Of a stretch of 64,000 nt of DNA, positions 31,330 to 42,756 are shown piece by piece. The notes beneath the pieces were generated by a model. The model was not told where the DNA came from and did no database searches. It worked only from the letters and a program-made list of their open reading frames with translations. A program made the position numbers and the translations under genes. This DNA comes from Mytilus galloprovincialis. Its lineage: Eukaryota; Mollusca; Bivalvia; Mytilida; Mytilidae. Every line of letters begins with the position of its first letter. Position 1 is the first letter of the stretch. The stretch lies in the NCBI RefSeq assembly GCF_965363235.1, contig NC_134843.1:63279865-63343864 (forward strand), given 5' to 3'.

Positions 31330-33180
31330 TTGCAAGTCCTTTTTAAGTAAAAAAACGTCAAAAATCGGGAATTCCAGTTTTGAAGTTTAAAATGACATTC
31401 TTATGACTGCTGTACCAAGATCAGTTGCACTCCAATCTAATTATCAAACAATGTTGTGATTTAAGCGTCCACTACATTCTAAACTACATGAAGAGTAGGA
31501 AACAGATATCAGCATCCCGTATATACACATGACATAGATCATGAGAAAGAGTTACACGGTGTAAGGGAATCACCACACTTCTGGCAGGAAAGAAAACTTC
31601 CGAGGGGCTTTTAGGGCTATGCTCCTGTTACTGTCCTTTATGAACTTTTGAGATGTAAAGGGAGAACATTTTATACAAAGGTACAACTAAATTGAAATCC
31701 TGTTTTAGAAATAAGATTATTCAAGTGGGTTCTTGGTGATTTTCCCTTTGTTTTTCATTTCTATTTTTGCTTTATAAATATAATTTGTTCCTTATTACAC
31801 TCAAATAAATCAATTAAAAAAAGAATAACTTTTATTATCGGTACAAGGATATAATATGTAAATATAAATCGACAGGCAGACATCTTATACATAAAGGTAC
31901 TTGACATCAAATGTTTTTATTGTAATATTCTATATAAAGCACACAAGTGTCGACCTGAAAAGCTAACCAAACCTTTAAACAGTCCTATCAAGAAGGGATA
32001 TAGTCCCGACTCTGTTGTCAGATCATACAATATGGCATATTAAAGTATTAATATTGATTCACAGCGTCTTTGCTTTAAAGAGAAATACATACATTCTAAA
32101 ACCAGTTGTTGGCATGATACGGTTGGAAGTCTCTGTGAAGTAAAAAATCTGAAAAGCATCGGGGAATTCAAGTTTTTGGTGCAAATGATTTTCTCATGAC
32201 TGCTGTACTCGGATCAATTCCACTCCAATCTCCACTGTTGTGGTTAATGCGCCCACTCGGTATCATACTACAGTGGGATACTTCTACCAGCATACCGCAG
32301 TCTTCTGGTTGAAGAAAAAGGACGACAAATCCTTTAATTTGACGACATTTGCACCTGATAACCAACTTTGGTACAGATTCCCTTCCCCCTCACCCTCCTT
32401 CTCACCCAAAGCACCCTGCCCAGGTTTCCCCATCTTACCTTTATTTGGATAAATGTACACTAGCAGTATAATATAGATCGTTTGCATATAATTTGTATTT
32501 TTGTGCAAATAAACGACAATTTCGCATTTTCTTAATTCAATTCAATTCAACATTGGGAGAGTAAGTAATTGGAAAGTTAAAAAATATGACCTCAAAAGCT
32601 TACTAAACCTTTAAACAGACTTATTTAGAAGGGATATAGTCGCGATATTGTTGTCAAATCATAAACGGTGGCATATTTTTTACGTATCAATATTGATTTA
32701 TAGTGTCTTTGCTTTGGATATAAAGACTTTAATTCTAAAACCAGTTGTTGACATGATACGGTTGGAACTCCTCGTGAAGTCAAAAATCTGAAAAAAAATA
32801 GGGAATTTAAGTTTAGGTGCAAATGATGTTCTTATGACTGCTGTACCCAGATCAGTTGCACTCCGATCTATACATTGTTGTAGGATATGCGCCCACTCGA
32901 TATCAGACTACAGTGGGATACATCTACCAACATAACTCATTCTTCTTTGTAAAGAAAGAGAACGACAAATCCATTATTTGCATAACCAACTTTGGTACAG
33001 ATTCCTTCCCCTCACACCTTCCTTTTCACCCAAAGCACCCTGCCCAGTATATTTTATCTTCATTTGGATAAATGTACACTAGCAGTATGGTATAGCATAT
33101 TTGCATATAATTTGTATATGTGTGCAAATAAACGACGATTCCGCATTTTCTGAAAAACAAATAAACATTGGTAGAGTAGG
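31330..33180 (+). repeat. Three tandem, diverged copies of a ~550-base repeat between genes A and B
   Basis: The block 'AAACCTTTAAACAG...GAAGGGATATAGTC...GACTGCTGTAC...GATCAGTTGCACTCC...GCGCCCACTCG...CTACAGTGGGATAC... AAAGCACCCTGCCCAG...GTACACTAGCAGTAT' occurs at about 31950-32560 and 32590-33170; a partial copy lacking both ends is at about 31350-31480. The two full copies are perhaps 80% alike. The 65-74-codon frames in both are repeat-derived. Confidence 0.7.
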
Positions 33181-34140
33181 TAATTGGAAATTTGAATAGT
33201 ATGGCATGCTCTTTTATTATCTGTTTAATTCATTTACAACATTTCTTGACTATTGCGATAAAGATATTGACTGATTGCATTAAAAGTAGTTTATTCTTAA
33301 GGAAGTTCGCTTGTCATGTTATGGGATTTTTGTCAGATTTTCGGAATCCTCTGGTTTTATCCGTTTGAATGCATTAAAAAAACTGACCCTTTGACCTTTT
33401 CTTTTTTTACAAATCTTTTTCATGTTTAATGATAAGCCATCTGTAAAAGTCTTATAAGATTTTAATTATTTTTAAAAGCTTGTGAGAACTTAAACTTGTA
33501 AATGATAAGTATATGAAAAGTCAAGGGAGAATATTTTCCCGTCAAAGTTTCAATGGATAATATCTCAAAAACAAGCACATTGACCTATGGATTTGTTTTG
33601 CTCTTTCAATATAAACTAGTGTTTTGAAAAGTGAATTATTTCGAAACTGAGAAGCGAACTCCCTTGAGACTATATATACGTTGACGTTATTATGAATGAC
33701 GTTTAAGGTTTTACATCGATAGAGGCCAGCTTTTCTATAGGGAACATAAAGTGATTTAAATTGTTCTTTTTATAATTTATGTGTATTTCAAAATAAGTCT
33801 GATTTTGCGGTTTGTTTTCAAATAAACTATAACATAAATATATTCTTATCGTTAATTCATTGTAAAGCTTTTTCATTTTAATTGTAGTCTGACTGTCAAA
33901 AGTATCCTTTAAAAACAAATTAGTGAAACTTTACGTTTTTATCGTGAGTTTTTTGAAGTGGTGGTCTCCAACATAAAGAAGGAATAGTTTCGTTGTCTTT
34001 TTTATATTTTGATAAATAAAAATCAAAGAAAGGACGGATTAGTGATTATAAAACATCCTTTAATGAATTATCTTAGTGTTAATATGTGCATATGTAAGTG
34101 CTATCCCTTGACTATATTATGAACTACAAGTTATGTATTT
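33180..34140. other. Intergenic AT-rich DNA
   Basis: No recognised feature; one 71-codon minus frame without motif. 30350-31330 is similarly empty apart from a possible tRNA-like B-box near 30665 (see rejected items). Confidence 0.4.
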
Positions 34141-34149
34141 TGTTTGTTT

Positions 34150-34272
34150 TTGTCAACTTTGTACTTGTTTGGCTTTATAAATATTTTGATATGAACGTCA
34201 CTGACGAATCTTATGTAGACGAAACGCGCGTCTGGCGTACAAAATTATAATCCTGGTACCTTTGATAACTAG
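34150..34272 (+). repeat. Solitary hammerhead-like unit between genes A and B
   Basis: TCAACTTTGTACTTGTTTGG, core 34201-34239, AATCCTGGTACCTTTGATAA. Isolated, without the linker module. Confidence 0.6.
34201..34239 (+). ncRNA. Hammerhead-ribozyme-like motif
   Basis: CTGACGA (the changed base is position 7, which is free in hammerheads), AGAC side of stem II intact, GAAA, ACGC/GCGT stem III, GTA cleavage triplet. Stem II has one altered closing base. Confidence 0.4.
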
Positions 34273-34661
34273 CTATTCAGAGTGGTAACCCTTACAATGT
34301 CAATACACCCGATTTGGTGTTCGTGCGAATGTGTCAGCCGAATGTTGATTTGTCAATCGATTAACGAGATTGTATACCAGTAATCTGTAGCCTTAATTTA
34401 TGTCTTTGATGTAATAATTAAGACATGCTTGCCCCAATGTTTTGTTTTCTGCAAAATGACTACAAAGATAACAGTAAAGAAGATTTTACAAATGCAGAAT
34501 AATATTGCATAATCAACAGAGCAAATCAGCTAGATAATTATAGAAGTGACAGAGTCAAAGGGGTTTATCAATCAACAATCCAATTTGAAACCTATATAAC
34601 TTTTCAAAAATAACAAATGAATAACTAGCCTATTCAATCTGACCTTAATATAATACAACAT

Positions 34662-34667
34662 TTTATT
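34662..34667 (-). terminator. Poly(A) signal candidate, gene B
   Basis: AATAAA on the minus strand about 260 bases past the gene B stop, a spacing close to that in gene A (237). Confidence 0.4.
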
Positions 34668-34925
34668 TCTCTTTTATATGAAGGATAACTAGCAATGTCT
34701 ATCTAAAAACATTTACAGTGATTGTTTTACTCGGTAAGTTTTAATTAAGCTGTATTGTTATACAATGTCATGTCTAATGACAATACGCATGTAATAATTT
34801 AGTTATCTACATTTGACGAATAATCTCTTTAAACCCTTTATAGAAATGTAGGCAACCGGAAATTGTTGACAGGTATCTACAGTAGATGTAGCTTGGTATA
34901 TAAATTGCTGTGCGCTTATGTTTTG

Positions 34926-35177
34926 TTACTGGTTAACCGTTGCAAATGTTTGTGGTAACTGTCCTTCGTTTCCTTGCATTGGCATCTGATTTTCATTTGA
35001 ATGACCTGGTGGATGTTGGTTATTTGGCATATTTGCAGGCTGTTGACTATCACATCCTTGCATTTGGGGCATCCACATTTGATGGTATCCTTGCTGGTGT
35101 CCTGTAGGTATTTGAGTGTTCGGCATGTTATTATTCATTCCAGATTGTACAGTGTTCATTAATATGACACCTTGTTG
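34926..35177 (-). pseudogene. Gene B exon 5 (Gln-rich tail)
   Basis: Acceptor CCTATTTTTTCAG; begins QQGVILMNTVQSG and runs to TVNQ-stop. It contains one full ~28-residue repeat unit and a partial second. The stop stands where gene C has CAG CAA CTA. Confidence 0.75.
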
Positions 35178-35394
35178 CTGAAAAAATAGGATAAATACAT
35201 ATATACATGCATGTTCTACAAATATCTAGGAAAAAGTCTACGCATTGTATTATATTATTGTTTGTTATTTATAGCACTTTGCCAATCGTTTTAATGTTTG
35301 TGACATATTACGGAAAAATTGTAATCAGGTTTTATCATTGAGTTACCATATGGTTTTAACGTGTGACAAATAACATTTATATATATGTTGTGTA

Positions 35395-35575
35395 CAAGGT
35401 TCCATTTTGTACAAATTGTAATTTGTACAAAAAATCGTAAAAGTTATAATTTATACAAACAATTACAAATATTATAATTTTTGTATTTTGACTTTTTACA
35501 AATTGTGATTTGTACAAACAGTACATGTACTAATTACAACTTGTACAAAATTTGACAAAAATTAAATTATACCGC
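35395..35575. repeat. Cluster of TTGTACAAATT palindromes in gene B intron 4
   Basis: TTGTACAAATTGTAATTTGT and variants recur in both orientations about six times (35412, 35450, 35515, 35545 and others). The stretch can fold on itself. Probably a small decayed palindromic element. Confidence 0.5.
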
Positions 35576-35878
35576 GTACACTAATTTATAGTATATTTTT
35601 GTTATAAAGAAGCATTGATCTACACTATAACATGTGTATACAAGGACCAAGAAGTCAACCTTATTACAAAATACAAAAATGGTACTGTATCCTTAACTGC
35701 GACATGTTCGAGAATTATGGCAGCTGATATTGCGCGACATATGTTGATCTTTACATTTATATTCAGGTGTGCTGCAACCGCTTTTGCATTTACACAAACG
35801 AAAACCATTACCACCAGTTTTAGAAAGTATCGTAATCCATTACTTTTGCTGTACAAGAGCATAAATAAATATACTTAC

Positions 35879-36013
35879 ATTTCCCGTATTGAGTTGTGAA
35901 CAATAACAGCAGTGTGCTGCAGCAACAATAGATATGATGATTTCGATGAAAGAAAAAAGAGCTTGGAAGCCAGAAACTGCAATTGCATCTCCGGTGTTTG
36001 TATCAAACATAGC
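35879..36013 (-). pseudogene. Gene B exon 4 (TM4)
   Basis: 45 codons between TATTTTTTAG and GTAAGTATAT: AMFDTNTGDAIAVSGFQALF, then FIEIIISIVAAAHCCYCS. Same length as gene C exon 4 and open; splice sites intact. Confidence 0.8.
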
Positions 36014-36398
36014 CTAAAAAATAATGATGAATAATTATTAAAAAAAAGTTATTACGTGAAAACAATACGTTATAATTCTATGCATTCGAAGCGTATTTTA
36101 GATTTACTTCCATCATGAACGCTCAAATCCGACAGCAAAATTAAATACAGTGTTAAAAATCTAATTTTGGTTGAATACATCTCATCATTCCTGTGTATAC
36201 GTAATGTTATTTTAAATACTCTATCTCCTTTGGATCAACAGACCATACAAGTTTTACAACCCCAATCCTTAGTGTTAACTTATAATCTGTACTTATTATG
36301 TGTCTTGATTTAAGTATAGCAGAATGTGAAAGTTTCAATTAAAAAAGCTGAATTCATAAAAGATCTGAATACTTTAACAATGCATCGATGCACTTGCT

Positions 36399-36680
36399 TA
36401 CGGGTATACTTAGGTGAGATTTTGGAATAAGTGTTAAATGTTCGGACTCTTTGGTGTTTTTCCGTACCATACAAGGTATAATATTTTGCCCAATAACACC
36501 TATTTATCTTTTAACATAAGATGTAATAGCTCATAAAAGGTCATTTGACAAAATTTAAGCAGATTCTTTATTTTTTTCTTTTGATTTGAGACCCAAATAA
36601 TACCAATGCAAATATAAGGTAAAAGTCCGAGTATGCCTTTTCTCGCTATATTTTTATAGATCACTTAAGTACATCCTTAA
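36399..36680 (-). mobile_element. Uninterrupted reverse copy of the 17.3-kb MITE
   Basis: Right end TAAGTACATCCTTAA matches the MITE end exactly; left end (TATACTTAGGTGAG) is partly decayed. Interior matches such as CCAATGCAAATATAAGGTAA align with 17281-17834 minus its nested insertion. It lies just downstream (gene sense) of the PLE in gene B intron 3. Confidence 0.65.
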
Positions 36681-37242
36681 GGTGATATATAAAGGCAACA
36701 GTAGTATACCGCTGTTCAAACTCATAAATCCATGGACAAAAAACAAAATCGGGGTAACAAACTAAAACTGAGGGAAACGCATAAATATAAGAGGAGAACA
36801 ACGACACAACACTACAATGTAACTAACACACACAGAAACGGACCAAGCATCAGACAAAATCCCACGAGAATAACAAATATAACATCAAAACCAAATACAT
36901 GAATTTGGGATAGACAAATACCGTGACACGTCTTATCGCAATGTCAATTTGCACTAAAAAATAAGAGAAAACAAACGACGCAACGTTAAATTGTAACACA
37001 CACAGAAACGAACTATAATATAAGAATGGCCATATTCCTGACTTGGTACATTAAAGGAAAAAATGGTGGGTTGAACCTGGTTTTGTGGCATGCCAAACCT
37101 CGCACTTTAATGGCAATGTTAAATATAACATAGAAATGACAACATGATATTACAGGACTACAATACAAATAAATAGGAAAACGTATTAGACAAAGAAACA
37201 CATGATTAACGAATAACAAAAAGCATCAGGTTTAAAATTTAA

Positions 37243-37281
37243 TACGCCAAAAACGCGCCTCTTCCACACAAGACTCACCAG
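37243..37281 (-). ncRNA. Decayed hammerhead-like motif in PLE copy 2
   Basis: TACGCCAAAAACGCGCCTCT and AAGACTCACCAG are recognisable, but the GAAA box and the CTGATGA box are altered. Listed because its position in the PLE 3' region is shared with 26972-27010 and about 56141-56180. Confidence 0.35.
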
Positions 37282-37574
37282 TGACGCCCAGATATAAAAG
37301 ATCGAAAGCGAAAAAAAGTACAAAGTTGTACAGCACTGAAGATCAAAAGTTGAAAAAGGTTTTGTCAAATACGGCTAAGTTTGTATGCTTGGGATAAGAA
37401 CATCCTAATTATTTAGAACAATTAATGCTATTGCAAACAGTAAATTTTATCAAATGAATATAACAGATATACATAATGAAACTGAAGTATTAACTCATTA
37501 CATAAAACAAACACGAATACATAATGAATAGACACACCCGACTCAGTCCAGGCCTCAACGCAGTAAATTATGAA

Positions 37575-37750
37575 AATGACGTCACATACGATGGTGAAAA
37601 GGCATTAAAAATTACGTCACATACGATGGTGAAAAGGCATTAAAAATTACGTCACATTTGAATATATGAAATTTCTGAAACAGCAGAAAAATTACGTCAC
37701 ATTTGAATATATGAAATTTCTGAAACAGCAGAAAAATTACGTCACATATG
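37575..37750. repeat. Two interlocked minisatellites sharing TTACGTCACAT
   Basis: A 36-base unit (CATACGATGGTGAAAAGGCA...) occurs twice, then a 45-base unit (TTGAATATATGAAATTTCTG...) occurs twice. Each unit ends in AAAAATTACGTCACAT; the first instance is the CRE-like TGACGTCA. It lies in the PLE 3' region; copy 3 has a looser version with TGACGTCA boxes at 55744-55850. Confidence 0.85.
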
Positions 37751-38207
37751 AAAAACTATATCTCAAAAGTAAGATAGAATTAGGATTGATTAAAGATTAA
37801 AATAGAACTAAATACTGATATTGCATTTAAACAATGCATATTGCAATACTTATTAATAGCAATTAACTATAATATATATGTGCAGTTTGTTATGTATCCA
37901 AATTCAAACGTAAATTATCGTACAGATTATGTTGACCAAAATTAAATCTAATAAATGACGGCGGTGATTAATTTTTGTTTCCATAACACATAAATATAAT
38001 AGAAAAGACGTCAACACATTTGACAAAATCCGATGAGAATTACAAATATAACATTAAACATTTAAACTAAATACATGAGTTTGGGATGGACAAGTACCGT
38101 AACACGTCTTATAGTACTGCGAATTCACACTCAGCAAAACAGTCACAATCGGGAATAAGTCACGTTTGGTAATTAAAAGATTAGACGACATAATGACAAA
38201 CCACAAT

Positions 38208-39281
38208 CTACCATGTGGTAAAAATGTCCTTAGCTAGTTTGGTTAAACACACATCGTATGGATCCACCAATTCGCGATGGTGTCCATAAAATTTACGGAT
38301 TGTCAATTTCAATCTGTACTCCTCATAACTTTGTTGGAGAAGTTTCTGCGTAAGTAGCACACTCCTGTATATGAAGACCGTATAGTGCGAACAAGCAAGT
38401 GAATAACGTATCAATTGTGATATGTAAACACCATACGAAGGGGCAGATGGTATGTTACTGCTGAGAAATGGGAAATTGATAATTGGGAAGTTGAAATCGT
38501 CCCGTTTGTCATAGATTTTCGTGTGAAGTCGTCCATCTACGTCAATATTGAGGAAAAGATCAAGGTATGAAGAAGTCCTTCTAGTATCAGTAGTATCCTT
38601 AATTTCAAGTTCACTGGGATATATGAGATGTAAGTATTGGCTGAAGTATGGGTTATTCAATGATAGAACATCATCAATATATAGGAAAGTAAAATTAAAG
38701 AATTTCGCAAGGTGCTTTTTCTTTTTGTCTTTTAGAAGGTTTTGAATGAATTCTGCTTCATACGAGTACAAAAACAAATCAGCCAGCAGGGGTGCACAAT
38801 TAGTACCCATTGGAATACCGATTGTCTGTTGAAATATAAATCCTCCAAACTCAACAAATATATTGTCGATCAAAAAGTCCAGCATTTTGATAATATCATC
38901 TTCAGTATATTTTCTGGAAGATTTAGTGTGATTCTTCACAAAATATGAATTATTGTAACCCAAAACAAGAAATTTGTATCTACGATTCCCATTTTTATAG
39001 AAAAAGCTCTGTTTTATGAGATGGTGAAGTCGATCTTTCAACTGAGCATGGGAAATAGTAGTATATAGCGTAGAAAAATCAAAAGTTTTTATGTTGCTGC
39101 ATAATTGCAAAGATTGTGATCGAAGGTTAAGCAGTAGATCTTTGGAATTTTTGAGAATCCACATCTGGTTAACACCACTGGTAGAATATATCTCCTCACA
39201 ATATTTTTGAAGCCCATCTTTAACTGTAGAAAGAATAGTAGTCAGTACTTTAGAAAGATGTTTATGTGTGTCTTTCGCCAT
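38208..39281 (-). CDS. Penelope-like reverse transcriptase, 5'-truncated (357 aa)
   Basis: RT motif A FDFSTLYT (Asp68), motif B GIPMGTNCAPLLADLF (about 155-170), motif C YIDD (201-204), SSYLDLFLNI after it, then a thumb-like region to KDIFTTW-stop. The catalytic Asp residues are all present. The nominal Met lies within the family's alignable region (compare KLLTSILSAIKDGL in copy 1), so the real N-terminus is missing. No GIY-YIG domain follows; PLE lineages that lack it at this end, or carry it N-terminally, are known. Class is inferred from motifs, not a search. Confidence 0.7.
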   Translation of the reverse strand: MAKDTHKHLSKVLTTILSTVKDGLQKYCEEIYSTSGVNQMWILKNSKDLLLNLRSQSLQLCSNIKTFDFSTLYTTISHAQLKDRLHHLIKQSFFYKNGNRRYKFLVLGYNNSYFVKNHTKSSRKYTEDDIIKMLDFLIDNIFVEFGGFIFQQTIGIPMGTNCAPLLADLFLYSYEAEFIQNLLKDKKKKHLAKFFNFTFLYIDDVLSLNNPYFSQYLHLIYPSELEIKDTTDTRRTSSYLDLFLNIDVDGRLHTKIYDKRDDFNFPIINFPFLSSNIPSAPSYGVYISQLIRYSLACSHYTVFIYRSVLLTQKLLQQSYEEYRLKLTIRKFYGHHRELVDPYDVCLTKLAKDIFTTW

Positions 39282-39593
39282 CTTGGATTGTAAATAACAG
39301 AGAACCTAAGGTATAGTCTTTCAATCAAATTAGCACAAAATAGATGAAGGATGTAGAAAGATTTTAACCTAAACGTAACATAATGTTGTCATAACAACAA
39401 ATACATTGTTTGAATTTATAAAAGGTTTTCTAAATGTGTAAATATGTGGATTGACACTGCCTATGCATCTCGTCTTTTAAAAAAAAACAATTTTTTATCG
39501 TTTTTTTTTGGTGATATTTCATATGTCTTGAAAACACAACACCCCTTGTAGAGTTCTAGTCCCATTTATGCATGCGATTATACTCATGTATAC

Positions 39594-39885
39594 AAAAGAG
39601 GAACGAAAGATACCAAGCAAGTCAAACTCATAAATCGAAAATAAACTGACAACGACGTGGCTAAAAATGAAAAAGACAAATAGACCAACAAAAGTACACA
39701 TGACACAACACAGAAAACTAAAGAATATGCAACACGAGCCCCACCAAATCCTAGGGTGATCTCAGGTGCTCCGGAAGGGTAAGCAGATACTGCTCCACAT
39801 GTGGCACCCATCGTGTTGCTTATGTGATAACAAATCTGGTAAATAGTCTAATTCGGTAGGTCACATTCATAAAAGGGAATAAAAC
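39594..39885 (+). repeat. PLE-tail-type repeat in gene B intron 3
   Basis: GAGGAACGAAAGATACCAAG, AAATAAACTGACAACGACGT, GATCTCAGGTGCTCCGGAAG, ACTGCTCCACATGTGGCACC, GTTGCTTATGTGATAACAA. Best-preserved solitary copy; matches 23637-23880 closely. Frames in it are not genes. Confidence 0.65.
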
Positions 39886-39977
39886 TGTCATTTATTATTG
39901 GTTTTTGCCAGAGACATTTTAAATATAATTAACTTTGCTATTAAATCTACTGTTTCCATTTGTTTTATTATACTCAC

Positions 39978-40064
39978 AACAAGTGCTCCGATGATAGCTA
40001 AGCTAAACACAGTAGACGAAAACACAACTGCCGATAATATGTTACAAACCAAAAACGCTATAGT
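39978..40064 (-). pseudogene. Gene B exon 3 (TM3)
   Basis: 29 codons, TIAFLVCNILSAVVFSSTVF then SLAIIGALV, between CTACTTTGTAG and GTGAGTATA. Open and same length as in A and C. Confidence 0.8.
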
Positions 40065-40726
40065 CTACAAAGTAGAAGTATAAGTAGTAGACAACTTTGA
40101 TCTCATTAGAATGTATTTAAACATATCATTAAATAGCGAACTATAGGTGTAGATGCTGCAAAGGTTATAAAATATAGTTCGCCGTCATTAAGATCTGTTA
40201 AAATTTCTTTTCTTTTATTTGTTTTTGACATAAGTCTAGCTGTTTATACAGAAAGACTTTAGCTCATTGCTGAAGTGTACTTGAAGCAAACTTGTTAAAT
40301 CAACGTCGCCTGGACTTTGTCCTATTTTCACATATAACAAGTCCCATCATTCTATTTCAGGCTTATTTTCTTCCTTCGATACGAAATAAAATTACGATCG
40401 AAAACCCCCAACTTTCTACAGTGTTTCTGTTTCTAAACAAACTTTAAACTTTAATTATGTTAATTGAACATTATTCGGAGATTTCTTGATTGCTTTATAC
40501 AATTCTATTAATTTTGTTTTATAATTCTTAGCACTTTCAAAACGAACTACCTACCAGTACTTTTAAGAGGTGGTAAATTCATTTTTTTTATAACGACTTT
40601 TTGTTAAAAAAAATTAACAATGATCCTCAATTTTGTTTTTATTACACCATACATGCTAATAATTTCAATACAAGTCTTTTAAAATTGATCTTGTTCTATA
40701 GAAATAGAAATCAATGAACAACGTAC

Positions 40727-40792
40727 TAAACATTTCCAACTTGATTCACGCTGTTCTGTCATACATTGCGGTACACAGCCTGTCAGTATGAA
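40727..40792 (-). pseudogene. Gene B exon 2 (end of TM2, loop)
   Basis: 22 codons, FILTGCVPQCMTEQRESSWK then CL, between CTGTTTACAG and GTACGTTGTT. The longer open frame that reads through here is intronic on either side. Confidence 0.8.
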
Positions 40793-40984
40793 CTGTAAAC
40801 AGATAACAGCTAGTGAGAAAACAATGGTAATTGCAAAATTATAGTTCAGAATATTCATATTGTTTCGTCTGTTGATGAATGTTTGAAAGACGTCCGAGTC
40901 CAATATCAGAATATGTGACAGAAAATACTAAGCAAAGAGACAATGGTAAATGGGTGAACAATGGACTACAAGCAGTTAGTTACT

Positions 40985-41065
40985 TTTTTTTTAGATCCGA
41001 GCATCACTGATCTTTTGTAGACGAAACGCGCATCTGGCGTAATATAGAATTTTATCCTGGTGCAA
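40985..41065 (+). repeat. Decayed hammerhead-like unit in gene B intron 1
   Basis: CGAGCATCACTGATCTTTTG, TAGACGAAACGCGCATCTGG, then TTTATCCTGGTGC. Antisense to gene B, about 200 bases before exon 2, comparable to genes A and C. Confidence 0.55.
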
Positions 41066-42350
41066 TGTATCTATGATGAGGTGGCCGGTGGGCGAAGCTT
41101 ACATAAATTTAGAGATAAATGACAAATGAACAAATTAATACCCGATTTATATAATTCCAATACCGTTAGTTGGCACCAGAAGCGACGAAGCGGCACATCT
41201 ATTTTGGATGGGCAAAAATCCAATTTTTGATATGGAACGAGCTATTCACGAGAGACAAAATGACACATAAATTGATTTTTATTTCAGACGTGGTATTCTA
41301 ATACAGTTGAAGGAAAACACATTTTACAATTATTGTTTTTTAAGGATTTACTTGAAGCAGCGACAACATTGTTGACTGTATTATCAAGTGGAAAAACCCA
41401 TAGCTTCCACATTATATTACGTATTATAGTCCTGATATTATATATGGCTATTACCTATGTTATTTCAACTGATCGGGCGGAGCTTACGTTTTGATTGGCA
41501 TGAGGACAGTCTATTTGAAGATATGTGTGATTACGATGATTGCCGTTATAATTATTACTGATTTCTAATCACCTATCAGTGACCTCAAAGGAATTTACAA
41601 AAGAATGACTGGACACTTCATTGATGAGTTTATCCTAAAACACCTATCTATAGATGGACTGGTTTATTATGAGCGAACTGGATAAACTCCGCCCAGTCAA
41701 GTGAAATAAATCGAGTAATATCTTTTTAATAAATATTTTAGGTTTATTTCAGGTCAATGATCACTAAAGTTTGGTATGAACTTTTCACATAACTTTATAC
41801 AATATAACAGGCTATTATTTCAAATTGGAATTATTTTCAATGATGGAATTTGCATAATATCTATATTTACGATAAATTTCATGTTTCTTTTGTATTAAAA
41901 TGTTCTGAGCGGTGCATTACACTTTCCATCCAATATTTTTCGTAAAGATGGTGTGCGCACGGCACAGTACATTATATTGCAAATGGGCTGTCATCTTTGT
42001 AATTCAAAGTATTGTGCGCCGCACAAAACACGAACATACAGAAAAAAAAACATGGAGTTTACTAAAAATTTCAAGCACAAGAAATTATGCGAATTCAATA
42101 TTCAAAAATAATTCCAAGTTGAAATGATAACCTGTTATATGTACATGTTGTTACAATCAACAAAAGATAACGTTCTTTTATCTTTCATTATGCTCACTAG
42201 AAAAAAAAAAGAACAGCAAATAAAGTACTGTTAATAAAAAAAATGTGTTGTTTTTTGTTGCGCATATTATGATTTTGTGTCATTGATAGATACCCCATAT
42301 CCTTTGTAATTCAATTCACACACTTCATTCGATTTAGAAATGTAGAGATG
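41065..42350. other. Gene B intron 1 interior
   Basis: AT-rich. A GGGCGGAG at about 41473 and CTCCGCCC at about 41687 are inverted, possibly part of an old element. No credible frame. Confidence 0.35.
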
Positions 42351-42359
42351 ACCCTTGAA

Positions 42360-42600
42360 AGATAGGCGAACTATACAAAAAAAGACATTAAAACTCATAT
42401 GTCGAAAAAAATAAACTGACAACGATATGGCTAACAGGAAAATGACAAGAAGACATGCAATAAGACATATAACTCAACTGAAAGACTAAAGACCGAGCAA
42501 AATGGATCCCACAAAAGTCTGGGGTTACCTCATGTGTTCCTGTAGGGTAATAAAACCCTGCTAAACAAGTGGCAAGTACAAATTTATGGCATGGTGCTCT
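42360..42600 (+). repeat. PLE-tail-type repeat, diverged
   Basis: AATAAACTGACAACGATATG, AACTCAACTGAAAGACTAAA, GGTTACCTCATGTGTTCCTG, AAACCCTGCTAAACAAGTGG follow the order of 23637-23850 with much change. Confidence 0.45.
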
Positions 42601-42756
42601 AAAAATTAGTTGTTTTCCGTTGAAACGTGTATAAAAGCAGCTGATTGAGGTAATCTAATTATTAAGTAACATCAGCATTTCAGAAAAGTATTATTCCATA
42701 TACAAATACAAAATGACAGATATATGTAATACAACGTATGATTTACAAGCAATATT

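Larger units (their letters stand above)
36690..39284 (-). mobile_element. Penelope-like retroelement copy 2 with long 3' region, in gene B intron 3
   Basis: Sense to gene B. It starts inside the RT (38208-39281 frame) and continues about 1.5 kb through a CGTCA-rich minisatellite (37575-37745), a decayed hammerhead-like core (37243-37281) and a terminal module (ATGGACAAAAAACAAAATCG to AAAGGCAACAGTAGTATACC). The same 3' order is found at 55186-56735. 5'-truncated; no N-terminal or C-terminal endonuclease is visible. Confidence 0.7.

Noticed and set aside
37560-37750. CRISPR-like array
   Set aside because: Units are direct repeats without unique spacers, in a eukaryotic retroelement 3' region. 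It is a minisatellite.
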